From Toxonevra muliebris (Eukaryota; Arthropoda; Insecta; Diptera; Pallopteridae), in the NCBI GenBank assembly GCA_963691655.1, contig OY829328.1:16260704-16324703 (forward strand): DNA of 64,000 nucleotides, written 5' to 3'. The position numbers and the translations under genes are program-made. The notes below the pieces were generated by a model. That model was not told the origin of the DNA and did not search any database. It was given only the letters and a program-made list of their open reading frames with translations. Below, piece by piece: positions 21,840 to 33,753 of the stretch. The first letter of the stretch is position 1. The number at the start of each line of letters is the position of its first letter.

Positions 21840-24050
21840 ACCTTCAAATCCATTATGCATGCTGCCGGGCAGGAGATTTGGAGATTGATTTTCCATCGTG
21901 TTTGAACTAATGGCTGAATAGAAATATCAATGGGAATAAAGCTCCAAAAGTAAGTTACAAGCTTGTCAGCATGGTATTGCTCTTGGGATTATCACTTCAG
22001 CTGAACCCTAACACCACGGCAATCCCCACAGTCTCCGAAGGGTTTATGTTACCATGCCCAAAAGAATGAACCTTGAAATGATCAGATTCTTTAAATATAA
22101 GCCCGGCATCAAAAACCACATTTTTCAAATTTATAGGAAATACCTTGAGTATAATATTGAAAACTCGGTGGGAATAGATCTCAAGGTTCATGAGACGAAA
22201 TAACAAAAAGATGTTGGAATCTTTTAAATTGCTTATGGGTTCATTTACATTCAGATTCTTACTCAACTATACATTAAGATTGATCTTACTATAGAAGTAG
22301 CTGAACATAACAGAACGGATTTCAGTAGCTGGTGGCACCCAGCTGATGAAATTATTAGCACTGTCAATTAATACGAAATAATGCACCAACAGTAATGAGA
22401 GATATGAAAAATATCACCGTAAGGAAAGTATGTGTCTTCAATCTTTTGTTTCCCTAATCAACACACACACACACACACGCAAAACAGAAATATTTATTTT
22501 ATAAGAAATTATAATAGAATATTATTGTGTGGTTGAACAATATAGCAAAAATACATAGTAATAATAAAGTGTTCAAGTACACACATAATTAAAAAAAAAA
22601 AGAAAAAAAAAAAAACAGAAATACCTGAGCACAAAAAAAAGTAGAAAAAACAATTGCGTTTTGATGTTGGCACTTAATTTTCAAACAAAGACATAGCAAA
22701 AAGCATTTCTAAAACCGGTACATTAAAGACACCACCAAGTATAACGTCAACAGCAAAATATATACAATTCACTGTATAGATTTTTGTTTCTTTTCTTATT
22801 TGCAGGCAGCGGCAGAAGCAGAAATGTGGATTACATAACAGGCGACAACAGCAGCAGCGGGCAAAAATAGCGGCAGCAAACGCTAGATTGATGCTAATAT
22901 CTACAATTTTTCGCTGCTGTTGGTATTGCTGTTGTTGATGTGAATGTTGTTACTGCTGGTGTTGTGCTACAAAGACGGGCACAACAGCAAAAAAGGAACG
23001 CGCTGAGGCGTGGGCTGTTTCAGACAAAACTCAGAGCATGCGCGCATGTTTAGAGGGGAAGGTGAGACGGAGGAGGCAAGAAGCTGTTTTGATTATTTCT
23101 TTTGCTGTTTCGGTTTCTGTCTTATATGTAAACCACTTCTTTTTTTGCAGCTTTCCTAAACGTCCTTGGTGAATGAACAAATGTTTGGCTTTAGATTTAC
23201 GCTTTAAAATGATACATACATAAATAATAATTTTGAAACAAATACAAATATAAGGTGTTAACCTTTGAATTAATAAAACTAGGGATTTCTGGTTAGAGCG
23301 AAAAAAGAAAGCGTGGGAATAAAGTCAAAGAAAATTTTAAATTGTTTGTTTTAAAAGAAAAACTTTGAAAAAAGAAATTGAAATAAAAATAAAAAAACAT
23401 AAAAACAGAAGAAGAAAAAACAAAGCGATTCCACATGTATGTAAGCGCGTGTAATTAAAATGGAAAATGTAAAAAGACAAAGGCAGAGGCAAAGAAATAA
23501 CATTATAATAAATTGAGTGTAGTTGATTTTTTAGGTTTTTTTTTTTTTTAAGAAAATGGGCTGAAGAAAAGCGGTATCGCTTTAACTATCAAGTTAAAAC
23601 CAACTGCAAACATTGACGCACAAAAGCAAAAACGTATTGTAATATTGTTTAATATTTGAAATTTTAACTTCTTCACTTTTCTCTACTACACACTTTTTTT
23701 TAATATTGCAATATAACTTATTCACTAAACAATTAATACTTTTTGTTAACGTCTTACGAGCTTCAGACACGATCGGCTACTAGTTTGTGCTTTTTGCTTT
23801 AGGAAAAGCTAAAGTTTATAAAAATACTATGCTCTTGTTAGTTAAAGTTAAAGCTATTCTTTGCCACTCTGTGCTGCCTTCGCTGTTATTGCCCTCTCTT
23901 TTGCCGTACAGCAGAGAAAAGCTTACGATGCCGCTCAACAACAATGACGTCATTTCATTCAATTACTCACCAACTCATTCTTCTTAGCTGCTCAGCTGCT
24001 CATTTTAGTTGCTGGTACTGTGGTGAGTTTTAATTTTAACAATTATTTTG
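21840..24050. other. non-coding stretch with CAG-type repeats and a possible regulatory segment
   Basis: No recognised protein. It contains an (AC)n tract at 22460-22480 and A-rich tracts near 22590-22615. A less AT-rich segment at 22800-23060 has CAGCAG/GCGGCA repeats preceded by a good splice-acceptor-like sequence (TTCTTATTTGCAG|G). A TGACGTCA site is at 23945-23952. It could hold untranslated exons or a promoter; nothing decides this. Confidence 0.35.
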
Positions 24051-25144
24051 CATGTATGTTAGAGTGTCCCTTATTTTTCTAAGTTATTTTTTTTTGACGA
24101 ATACCCTCTAATTCTTTTTATTCTAACATAAAACACTTGGAAAAAAAATTTTAGTTCAGTTCGAGTTCATTAAGCTGTGCCGAGTTGCACTGAAACATCT
24201 CAATACAAGTGAATGCGATATGTATTTAAGGTGAATTTTATTGTTTTGTAATACTTATTTTAATTTAATAGTCCAAGAAAAAAACAGCTTCAAATTGTGT
24301 AAAAAAAACTTATGAACTTCTCTCAAGTTTGACGGGAATTACAAAAAAATTCGAAGAAAACTCAGGATGTTTCTAAGCGACGCACACTGGGACGGATCGC
24401 CCAATTACGACGAGAAAATTATCTTCTTTATATTGATGTAATAGATTTTAATGAAACTTGATATCTACGGGTTTCAAAATTCAAAACAGCGGATCCAATA
24501 TTGCAGATGATTTAAAAAAAAAAATATGGATCGTAATGAAACTAGGTATCCAGGGGTTTCGGTGGTCAGTGATTATGAATCCAACATTAGATTTTCAAAA
24601 TTCAAAATGGCGGATCCAATATAGCTATAGTAACTAAAAATTTAAATGGAAAAACAGAACACAAATTTTTTTTTTTTAAATAAATTTGGCTCTTTATTAA
24701 ACATAATATTATTTTCTCTTAATCTCCATCTCCTTTAACACGATCAGAGAAGCTACTTATATTAGAGATTTTTTCGTACTGAAACAATAATGATATACAA
24801 AATTATATTTCTATAATAAAGCAATGCTACAGTATTCAAAAATATAGTAAAGTAAAAAGCGATAGTAATAATTTTGAATAAGAAAATACCGTTACAATAA
24901 CTCAAAATCTATGAAGACATAGATTCACTGCAAAATGCTGTTCATATAGTGATACAGGAGTTCGCTGTTCAATTCTTCATATGCAATTTACTGATATAGG
25001 CGCGTAAAAAAAAATTAAAAAAATTAGTGGAAAAGATAAAAAACTATATAATGAAAGAAGAGAAAAAAACGACTAGAATATTTATCATCGACAGTACCAT
25101 CGATTTCTTCAGCCTAAGCTGAATTTTTGATACCACTAGAATAC

Positions 25145-25600
25145 GTGCGGACACACGAAAGAGCATTTCGCTGAAATTCGCCATTTCAAATTTAGGTGGA
25201 CAGATTATAAGTTCGGAGAAAAATACGAATTTTTGTGTGTGTTTTGTGCAAATAAAAATAAATAAAAATGTTACCTTTCAATTGGATTTGGAAACCAAGA
25301 ATTTATATAATAATTATGGAAAATATTTTATTTTTTCACGTAATAAACATTACAAGAGCAGCTGTAATTAAAACAAAATCCAAAATGTCTAAAATATGTA
25401 ATAGATCTTAAAGTTGTCCTGTTTTACAACCTTGTGCTTGAGGGTTGCTAGTTACTTCTTTCATTTCAGTCGCATTTCAATGAAATGACTCAGAAATGCA
25501 GAATTTCATTTGACACTTTTTATATGGCGAAATTCTGCATTTTAAACTTATTTCAACGAAATGTTAAATTTACCTGAAATGCACTCTCGCATGTCCGCAC
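25145..25600. mobile_element. 456-bp inverted-repeat element
   Basis: The ends are GTGCGGACACACGAAAGAGC and the complement of GTGCGGACATGCGAGAGTGC, continuing into CATTTC on both sides. The interior repeats GAAATG/CATTTC motifs. No clear target duplication could be assigned. It lies inside the hAT element 24060-26712. Confidence 0.6.
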
Positions 25601-25911
25601 TATAAGGTGGAGTTACATACCAAGCGTCAATGATTTTTTCCGTGTTCTACAATTTCTGCGCGTTTCACGCGTCGACCTACACAGCTCGTTTTCTGTACGT
25701 TCTCCCCGTCTTTAAAAGTATCGGCTGATTTATGTGGCATAAATTTTTTTAATTTTCTGCATTAATTATTTTTCCATTTTTACCTCTTTTTTTTTGTATT
25801 TTTATAAATTTTAACTTAAGAAAACTATGGAAGAACATAGAAATTTGTTTCCTGACTGTAAGAAAAAAACTCTGAAGGGGAAATATGCACAATAAATTTT
25901 ATTTTTTTTTA

Positions 25912-26445
25912 TTAGGAGTATTAATGTATAAACTCGTATTTTTTTTCGTAATTTGGACATTTATTGTGAAAAAATGATTGCAAATTTATTCTTTAAAGTA
26001 TTGTCCATCGTTAGCCACAACCTTTTCCCATCTTTCTGGTAGCAAACGGATTCCGCGTCGAAAGAACTCCTCATCTTTTGAGGCCATCCACGAATCGACC
26101 CTTTTTTTGAGTTCTTCGAAAGAACGGAAGTGCTGTTCAGCCAGGCCATGTGTCATCGATCGGAACAATGCTCGGCTCAAACGCATCAATTGTAGTCGGT
26201 AGCGGTCGCCAGTGATCGTTTCATTCGGTTTCAACAGCTCATAATACACGACACTTTTCATATCCCACCACTTTTTTAGCTATAGTATAACACTTTTGTA
26301 AAATTATGAAAATTATTTGACAGATCAATTCTTATAGTATTTTTGGCGCTCTTCGAGATAGAATAGCTGTCAATGTCAAAAAAATGGCGCGTATGATAGA
26401 TATGAAGTTAGTCACAATTACGAGTTTATACATTCATACTCCTAA
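25912..26445 (-). mobile_element. internally deleted mariner (534 bp) with intact ends
   Basis: The ends are TTAGGAGTATTAATGTATAA and the complement of TTAGGAGTATGAATGTATAA, followed by ACTCGTA on both sides. TA flanks both ends (25910-25911 and 26446-26447). It contains a short transposase remnant and is of the size and structure expected for a mariner MITE mobilised in trans. Confidence 0.92.
25986..26261 (-). pseudogene. mariner transposase C-terminal remnant lacking the catalytic core
   Basis: The 91-residue minus-strand frame reads MKSVVYYELLKPNETITGDR, ...LMRLSRAL, then joins directly to FRSMTHGLAEQHFRS and ends ...RRGIRLLPERWEKVV. In complete mariner proteins the segment between LMRLSRAL and FRSMTHGL carries the HDNAxPH and YSPDxAPSDYHLF motifs (second and third catalytic D). 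That in-frame stretch is deleted, so the open frame cannot be catalytic. Subfamily by motif: mauritiana-like. Confidence 0.88.
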
Positions 26446-27009
26446 TATTTTTAAGTAATTATCAGTATTCTATTTGTTTTTTCTTTTTTTAAATTCAATT
26501 CTATCATAAAAATTAATTGAGTTAAAAAAAAATGAAATATCCATCATGCCGAATTTCCATGCTTTGCGGTCTACTCGGCACAGGTTACCATGTTCTTAGG
26601 AGAATAATATTTTAGAACTGAGAAGGCTATAGTTGCTTGAAAAAAATTGGAGGGTATGCGTTACCAAAAACTCAAAAAAAAAAAAAAATTGGCTCATATA
26701 AGGGACACCCTAATGTATGTATATCTTTTTATTAGTTTTTTGTTGGTTTTTGTTTTTTTGTATCTTTTTAAGGTATATACCCACCAGTCTATCATGTCTT
26801 TTTTTAGTGTGGTAATGCTTTTTAAAAGCAATTTTAATTGTGTTTGTATTGTTGTTGCTTTTTTGTTTTGCTTATTGATTCTCTTCTTTTGTTGTTGATT
26901 ATATTGAGCTATTTGAAATTTAATTGCAAATAATGTTTTATTATTATTATTTTTTTAGTTGGGAGAAATTATTACCCAGATGGAAATTAAGCTGCCACTT
27001 CGGAGATTA

Positions 27010-27378
27010 AGAGATCCAAGAGTTGAAGCTGAAATATTATTGTATACAAAGAAAACTTGTAATTACTATGCAAACGTTATTTCTGTGGCCACAAGTAATA
27101 ACTGATAAACTCGAAAGTCGAAAAAAAAACCTGTTTTAAACCCAAAATATTGAAAGTTCTTAAACAATTTTTGGACTTTAATTAATAAAAAACTATGGAA
27201 ACTGCTAAATTGCAAAAATTTTCCAAAAACTTTCAACATTTTGGGAATACGCAACAGATTTTTTTTCGACTTTCGAGTTTATCTGTTATTACTTGTGGCC
27301 ACAGAAATAACGTTTGCATAGTAATTACTAATTACAAGTTTTCTTTGTATAATATTTCAGCTTCAACTCTCGGATCAG
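27010..27378. repeat. long imperfect hairpin (about 370 bp)
   Basis: The left arm (27010 to about 27165) and right arm (about 27215-27378) are inverted copies. Examples are GAGTTGAAGCTGAAATATTA, CAAAGAAAACTTGTAATTA, TATGCAAACGTTATTTCTGT, GGCCACAAGTAATAAC and AAACTCGAAAGTCGAAAAA. The loop is about 50 bp. There is no transposon end motif or clear target duplication. It could be a fold-back MITE or, if transcribed, a hairpin RNA precursor. Confidence 0.85.
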
Positions 27379-27893
27379 AGCTTGGTGAGCGTTAATTTTG
27401 TTTATTTGTAGAATAATTAAAAGACCTGCGACTAGATTAAAAGCAATCCAATATTTGAACCCAGAGCAAAAACCTGCCCAAAATTCACATAAAAATTGAG
27501 GCTAATAATGAAACCAATAATGAAACTCAGACCAAAATTAAACCATAACTGAATTCAAAATTCAGTCCAAAAACCAATCCAAAACTAAGACTGCAAATCA
27601 AAAATTATTATCAAGCTCTACAAAAGTGGAAATCCATAAACTGGCAATGTCATTGCAGGTGTATAAATAAAATAAACAGTTGCTATGTAGGAAGATTTTT
27701 AAAGATTATTATTTACACTACATTTACATATTCTCTTTACTCACTTTTTAGTACTGTTCAAGGAGCATTTCCATACGATCCTTCTTGAAAAGGTCAAATG
27801 ATATAGTTAGGTAATCCTCCATAGAGACGCTGGAAGTGTTAGTTAATTAGCGTCTCCCTAAGTGTTATGTGTTATGATTATTGTAAGCACCGT

Positions 27894-28015
27894 GTCTCAC
27901 CTATTAACAACAATGTGTCATCAGATTTAGAGAAGGCACTAAAAAAAGAATTGTTTCATCTATTAACGTCAATGTTCCATCAGATTTAGGGAAAGCACTA
28001 AAAAAGACTAAATAA
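27894..28015 (+). repeat. two-copy direct repeat of about 60 bp
   Basis: Two adjacent units share CTATTAACxxCAATGTxxCATCAGATTTAG followed by GxAAxGCACTAAAAAAG. It is a local tandem duplication with no recognised source. Confidence 0.65.
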
Positions 28016-28019
28016 TTTC

Positions 28020-30990
28020 ATAGCTACAAGATATTTTCAGTTCAAGCATCAAATTCAACTATGTTTGCACCTCCAAGCTGCAGATAAAGGTATCCACATC
28101 ACTTCAAGCTATTATGATGTTCTGATTCGTTATTAAATACTTAATGATCCTTCAGTTATCGTTATTTACCTAAGAAAATTTTTCACCCAATCTTCTAAAT
28201 AAATCAAATGCTTCTCTCATTTTATGAATTATTAAATTTTTATTTTTATTAATTTTTTTGTGTTTACATTTCTTTTTTACTTGTGGTTTTTATTTATTTA
28301 TTTTTTTTTTGTATTTTGTGTTTTTTATTTTGTTTTATTCTTTTGTTACATTTTTTGTATTTTAAATTCTTCATTTTATTTCATAGAAATTACAATGAAC
28401 TTTATCTTTTAGTTTTGTATTTATGTATTTCGTTTTTTGCCGTTTTTTGTTTGTTTTGTTTTGTGGTTTAAATAAACATTTTGTTGCAACTTTTTGTAGG
28501 CTGATAAACAATAAATTGTATTAAGTTTAGTACTGTGAAGTTGATACGAAATATGGTATAAATGAATTTCAACATCTAATAGAAAAACTCAATAAACAAT
28601 CATATTTCAACAAAGTGTATTGAAAAGTTTTCAGATGCAACTTGGAACTGACGGTAAACGAATTTAAGAAAGTGCTCTTTATTCCTACCTGTAACTCTTG
28701 AAAATATAACCTGACGCGAAACTAGTGTAAATGTGTTTAGAAGACAACAGTTTAGTGAGTGATTGCTCCATTACATCTCGGGCATTATCATGTAGTCTCC
28801 GCAACTCTGTAACGAAGCACTGGGCGCTAAGCGTAGGTTCAACTCCAAATAATGGTATAAGACCACATGCTTCTGCAGGATGTCAACGCTGTGTATAAGT
28901 TACTTGTATATTTCACAATAAACAATCAAAATCTGAAATTAATTCTACCCCTAACGAGGCAACTGGTCCTAAAGTACCATTTTTAAAATGCGAAAACTTT
29001 TCGAATACACTTTTCCGTTTGTTTGATTTTTGGATTTTGGCCTTATTGATGGAATGAGTTTCTTTTATTATTTATAAGTTCCATGTATGTATTTTATTTG
29101 TTTTACAAATGTACAACAACACAACCAAATCGATGTAGTTTTCTTATTTTTGTTTTTGCGTTTTTTTATTTTAATTGGAATATTTGTTTTTGTAATGTTA
29201 TTTATTAAAAATTAAATTGTATGGAAATTCATTAGAGTTTCAAGAGATGAGTGACATTTTTGTTGCTTGTTTAATTATTGTTTCAAGTTTTTTGAAGTGT
29301 AATATTTTAATTAAAAAAAAATTATTAACATACGCTAACTAGCAAAATTAAATCAATTTATTTTCATATCCATTTATGTATATTTTATTTTATTTTATTT
29401 ACAAATAATAAATAAACCCATTTAAATACACATAAAAAACAAGTAAGACAAATTTTATTTGTGTTTCAGTTTGATGTTGTTGTTTTTGTTTATTCCAATT
29501 GAAACCCCAATTTCAATATTCTAAATAATTTACGTTACTTTTATCTTTCATAATTTCTTGGTTTTAATATGCTAAATTTTGCAAATATTAAAATTTTTTA
29601 ATGCTATGTTTTATCTCAAAAAATTTTTAATTATAATAATATTTTATAAAAAAAGTAGCTATATTTAACAAATTTTATAAAATCTATGCAAACTTTAACA
29701 AAATTCTAAAAATTTAAATAAATTTTAAAGAAAAGAATTGAAACATATTTTTCCTCATAAAACATGCGTGAAATACACAATTTTTTTTTTTTTGGTTTGT
29801 TTGAGTTAATTTTTTTATTTCTTTTCTTACTTTAGTTTTGGCTTTTAATGGTTTTAGAATTGTGTTTTTTAATCGAATTTTTACTAATTATTGGTTTTTC
29901 TTCTTTTGGTTTTCGAAAATTTTAATGTGTAAATTCAAAAATTTTTAAATATGAAATTATTTTCAATTTACGTTTGGTCTTCTTCTTTTCTCAATCAAGC
30001 CTTTTGTGTGGAATTTTTATATATTCAAATTTTTAAAGGTTTCCTAACATTACAGCTACTTAAACTAGATTTTTGTTTCTCTTAAATTTACTATTTTTAT
30101 TCATTTAATTTAGATTTTAAAAAATATTTATTAAATTTTAATATTTTATTGTTTATTTATTAGTGTCTTTTTGTATTCTTCTGTTGAAGCATTCCATATT
30201 AAATCAATTTAAATTCACTGCTTATAAAAACTGAGGCACAAGTACATGCTTTATTCGAACTCTTGAGATTACTACTTGTTTGGGCATCAGTATCAGCCGA
30301 GCTCAAAGACCACCAGAAAGTTCCAGTTTAGAAATTCCATCAAGAAATTTCGAAATTCGTATACCAGGAATTATGTAGAAAAACTCTAGTCTTAAATTTA
30401 AAAAAATCGAAGTTGGTCGCGCCGCAATGCCCGGTGTATCTGCTACTTTGTCGATGTATTATGGAATGCCTCAGCAATTTCAATTCGTCTTAATTAGGGG
30501 CTTAGTTTTATTTTATGCTTTCATTATTTGTTTTTATTATATTCCTTTTAAATCTAGCTTAATTTTGTTTGAAAGCTTTTTAAATTAGGTCTTAGTTTTT
30601 TAGTTTTTTATTTGGCAGTTCTTTTCCAATAGTACAAATATTTTATTCTTGTTTATTTTTTGTTTTATAACTTATTTAGTATTTTAAGTTTTAAAGTAAA
30701 TCGTTTCCAATATACACATGAAGTAATTTTATTTTCTTTTTCAATTTATTTATTTATTATTCAATATTTTTAAATTATAAAATAACTACATATACTGAAA
30801 TATTCTTGTATGTCCTTGTTTTTCAATTTTATTTTTAAACTTTTGCTTTTTTTGGTAGTACACAAAAGAAAATCAAATGGAAGTTTAATTTTCGTTCAAT
30901 ATTTACAAAAGGAATTGTTTTACTTATAAAAAATCGTATTGTTTTTTGCTGGTTCTGGCAATAAATTCTTTACAAACTTGTAATTTTTGT
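28020..30990. other. AT-rich non-coding stretch
   Basis: Strongly T-rich on the plus strand (28230-28480, 29000-30200, 30500-30950) with no recognisable gene or element. Apparent open frames are hydrophobic low-complexity translations of T-runs. Confidence 0.5.
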
Positions 30991-31005
30991 AGTCAGAGCT
31001 GTAAA

Positions 31006-31740
31006 ACTGTAAGGACAAGTACTAGTACCAGTAGAAGTACAAATACCAGTACAAGTATCAGTACAAGTACTAATATAAATACTAGTAGAGGTACCAGTAG
31101 AAGTACAAGTATCAATACAAGTACCAGTACAAGTAGCAGTACAAGTACCAGTGTAAATACCAGTGTAAATACCAGTGCAAATATCAGTACAAGTACCAGT
31201 ACAAGTACCAGTACAAGTACCAGTACAAGTACCAGTACAAGTACCAGTACAAGTACCAGTATAAGTACCAGTACAAGTACCAGTACAAGTACCAGTACAA
31301 GCACCAGTACAAGTACCAGAACAATTACCAGTACAAGTACCATTACAAGTACCAGTGCTGGTACCAGTACAAGTACCAGTACAAGTACCAGTACAAGTAC
31401 CAGTACAAGTACCAGTACAAGTACCAGTACAAGTACCAGTACAAGTACCAGTACAAATACCAGTGCAAGTACCAGTATAAGTACCAGTACAAGTACCAGC
31501 ACAAGTAACAGTACAAGTACCAGTACAAGTACCAGTATAAGTACCAGTACAAGTACCAGTACAAGTACCAGTACAAGCACCAGTACAAGTACCAGTACAA
31601 GTACCATTACAAGTACCAGTGCTGGTACCAGTACAAGTAACAGTACAAGTACCAATACAATTACCAGTATAAGTACTAGTAAAAGTGTCAATACAAGTGC
31701 CAGTACCAGTACAAGTACCAGTACAAGTACCAGTAACAAC
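31006..31740 (+). repeat. 12-bp minisatellite (AGTACAAGTACC)n
   Basis: About 60 units of a 12-bp repeat built from two hexamers, AGTACA and AGTACC, with variants (AGTATC, AGTGCT, AATACC, AGTAAC). One longer block with a GTACCATTACAAGTACCAGTGCTGG core recurs at about 31340 and 31607, evidence of segmental duplication within the array. Because 12 is divisible by 3 and the unit lacks stops, both strands show long open frames (Thr-Ser on plus, Leu-Val and Cys-Thr-Gly on minus). These are artefacts. Confidence 0.93.
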
Positions 31741-31759
31741 TACCAGTACCAATAGATAT

Positions 31760-32758
31760 ATGAGAACCAGTACCAATGTCGGTACACGTATTACCCAATA
31801 ATATGAAACTGGAACTTGAAAATTCTTACGTTGCGGTATTTTTTCAAATATTCGCACCCTTTATTTAATTTCCAAGCTCAAGTATTTTTAATTAATTTTT
31901 TTTTTTTTAATTTTATTTGCATAAACTTCAAAGCATTCTAATGATGCGTGTTGTAAGGCACACATAAATAAATATTTTAAATATTTCAAATACATGAAAA
32001 TTATTAGTACTGAGTACAGAAAAATACTGATACTTGAGCTTTTTCAACTACCAGCACTATAATACTAGCTGCCCAATCGGCAATCGGCACTGGTTCTTAT
32101 TCAATATTCAATTTGTTTACAGCTCTGGTTGAAGTTAATTTTTTTTAGTTTATGGATTTACTTGGAGCCAATTTTGATAAATTCTAATTTTGTAGCATAT
32201 TTTACCTGTTATTTGTGATTTAAATTTACACAGAGTATGAACTTGGTTTATTAAAATTTTCTTTTTTTGGCAGTGATATTTCCAACTCAATACGTTTGAA
32301 GATATACACATTCCATTTAATCTTTCAGACATAATCAGTTCTAAGTCAGAGGCTTATCTCTATTCTATCCATTCAAGCTAATTGCTTACGCCTTAAGTGT
32401 CCCGAGAAACCCCAGAAACCACTGAGCGTAATTTTTGCCCTCTATTTGGTAACAGTTTTCTAATTTCTTTCATAAAAATTTGTTTTGAAAAATCATTTAG
32501 TATGCAAAAAAAAAAAAAAATTTGCTTGATGTTGGACTTATGATAAGAAAGAATTAATAGGAACACTGAGGGAATGTGCGGGTTCATTCTACTAACTATT
32601 TACGAGTATGTAACTATAACATTTGATCTTTTACATTTTCCATACATACATATATACAAATGCATTTTGAACGAACGAACAAACGAACGAAAGTTTCATA
32701 GTTGTACAAATACAAATATGAATATGTTTAGTATGTTATTGAATACATTGAGAGCTTC
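31760..32758. other. AT-rich non-coding stretch
   Basis: No recognised gene. It includes an AACGAACGAACAAACGAACGA short repeat near 32668-32690. It may include the end of the channel gene's 3' UTR. Confidence 0.4.
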
Positions 32759-33040
32759 TTAAAGAGAAGAATATTTTGCTGCCTGATGTACAAACCGATC
32801 TTGATCTTTATCAGCACTCAAATGGGATGATGACGCCATACATGTGGAACGAATTTGGTTTTCAGATTGCTTTAGCTGCTGTTGTTCCTGCTGCTGCTGT
32901 TGCTGCTGCTCCTGTTGCAGTATTGGAGTCTGTGTGGCCATGTTCAATTGACGATAAGACCATTTTAGGTTAGTGGTATCATCCTTCAAGGCTGCTATCA
33001 TCATTTTAGTTGCCACTGCTACTTTGGCTGCTGTTGTTGT
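32759..33040 (-). CDS. possible alternative terminal exon (Gln-rich), function unknown
   Basis: A minus-strand open frame ends at a TAA at 32759 and looks more protein-like than its surroundings. It reads LKDDTTNLKWSYRQLNMATQ, then a Gln-rich tract, then STCMASSSHLSADKDQDRFV and a short tail. It lies 0.7 kb downstream of the channel stop codon, on the same strand. It could be an alternative last exon of the channel gene, part of its 3' UTR that happens to be open, or an exon of another gene. Splice acceptor-like AG sites precede it (for example ...CTAAAAG|GAGCAG), but none is decisive. Confidence 0.25.
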   Translation of the reverse strand, partial: TTTAAKVAVATKMMIAALKDDTTNLKWSYRQLNMATQTPILQQEQQQQQQQEQQQLKQSENQIRSTCMASSSHLSADKDQDRFVHQAAKYSSL

Positions 33041-33753
33041 TGTACTTGTTTCTGTTGCTACTGCTCCAGCTGTTGTTGCTGCTGCTGCTCCTTTTAGTAA
33101 GTAGTAAGTAAGTAGTTGCCATTTGATGTGCGATTTATGTTTCATTATTATCATAAGTAATTTGTATTTAACATTGAATTTTACATTGAGCACACTGAGA
33201 ATGATTTGTATTTGATTGGAGTTAGAATTGATGAGATAAAGTATCGAATAATTTTTGTAAAATGTGTAACAACAATTTAATGTACATATGTAGTAGTATG
33301 TGTGATGATTAGGAGTAATAGGAAATACAAACGCACTGACATGCATACACACATACGTACTTTTATATAGTAGATACATACATATATACAAGAGTAATTT
33401 AATTGCAAGCTTAAAACAATATAAAATGTTGACGTTGACGATGATGATGATGAACAAACTAACATCGGTGACGATGACGATGGCAATGGCGATAACGATG
33501 ACGAAAACGATGATGCTGATAATGATATTATTTTTGTTTCTTTTACATAGAAATGCATAAGGGAAATGACATAAATTTTCATGTTGTTTCTGTTTCTGTT
33601 TTTATATTTGTATCTGTGGTTTTTATTGTATTTGTGCTGAGTATGAACGAACATGTGTCATGAGTAACATGATATGTTGTAGTAGTAGTAGAAGGAGAAG
33701 TAGTAGTTGTACATCATCATACCGATCGGCTGATGGGGCAGCTCGCTCCCGTG
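33041..33753 (-). other. probable 3' UTR of the channel gene
   Basis: Directly downstream of the Cngl-like stop codon. It contains GATGAC/GATGATG-type trinucleotide tracts (33428-33525) and AATAAA-type signals on the minus strand (for example complement of TTTATT near 33627). The real cleavage site cannot be set from sequence alone. Confidence 0.4.

Larger units (their letters stand above)
24060..26712. mobile_element. hAT-type element, 2,653 bp, non-autonomous
   Basis: The terminal repeats are TAGAGTGTCCCTTAT and its complement in ATAAGGGACACCCTA (one mismatch). They lie between perfect 8-bp duplications ATGTATGT (24052-24059 and 26713-26720). Internally there are AATGAAACTTGATATCTACG-like and CAAAATGGCGGATCCAATAT repeats (24450-24620), a separate 456-bp inverted-repeat unit (25145-25600) and a nested mariner (25912-26445). 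No hAT transposase frame is visible, so it depended on a helper. Confidence 0.82.

Noticed and set aside
21997..22266. 89-codon minus-strand open frame
   Set aside because: No recognisable motif, no splice context and no homologue I can name; not enough to call a gene.
30946..31857. Long open frames rich in Thr-Ser (plus) and Leu-Val or Cys-Thr-Gly (minus)
   Set aside because: They are translations of the 12-bp minisatellite; the unit has no stop in these frames, so the open length carries no coding information.
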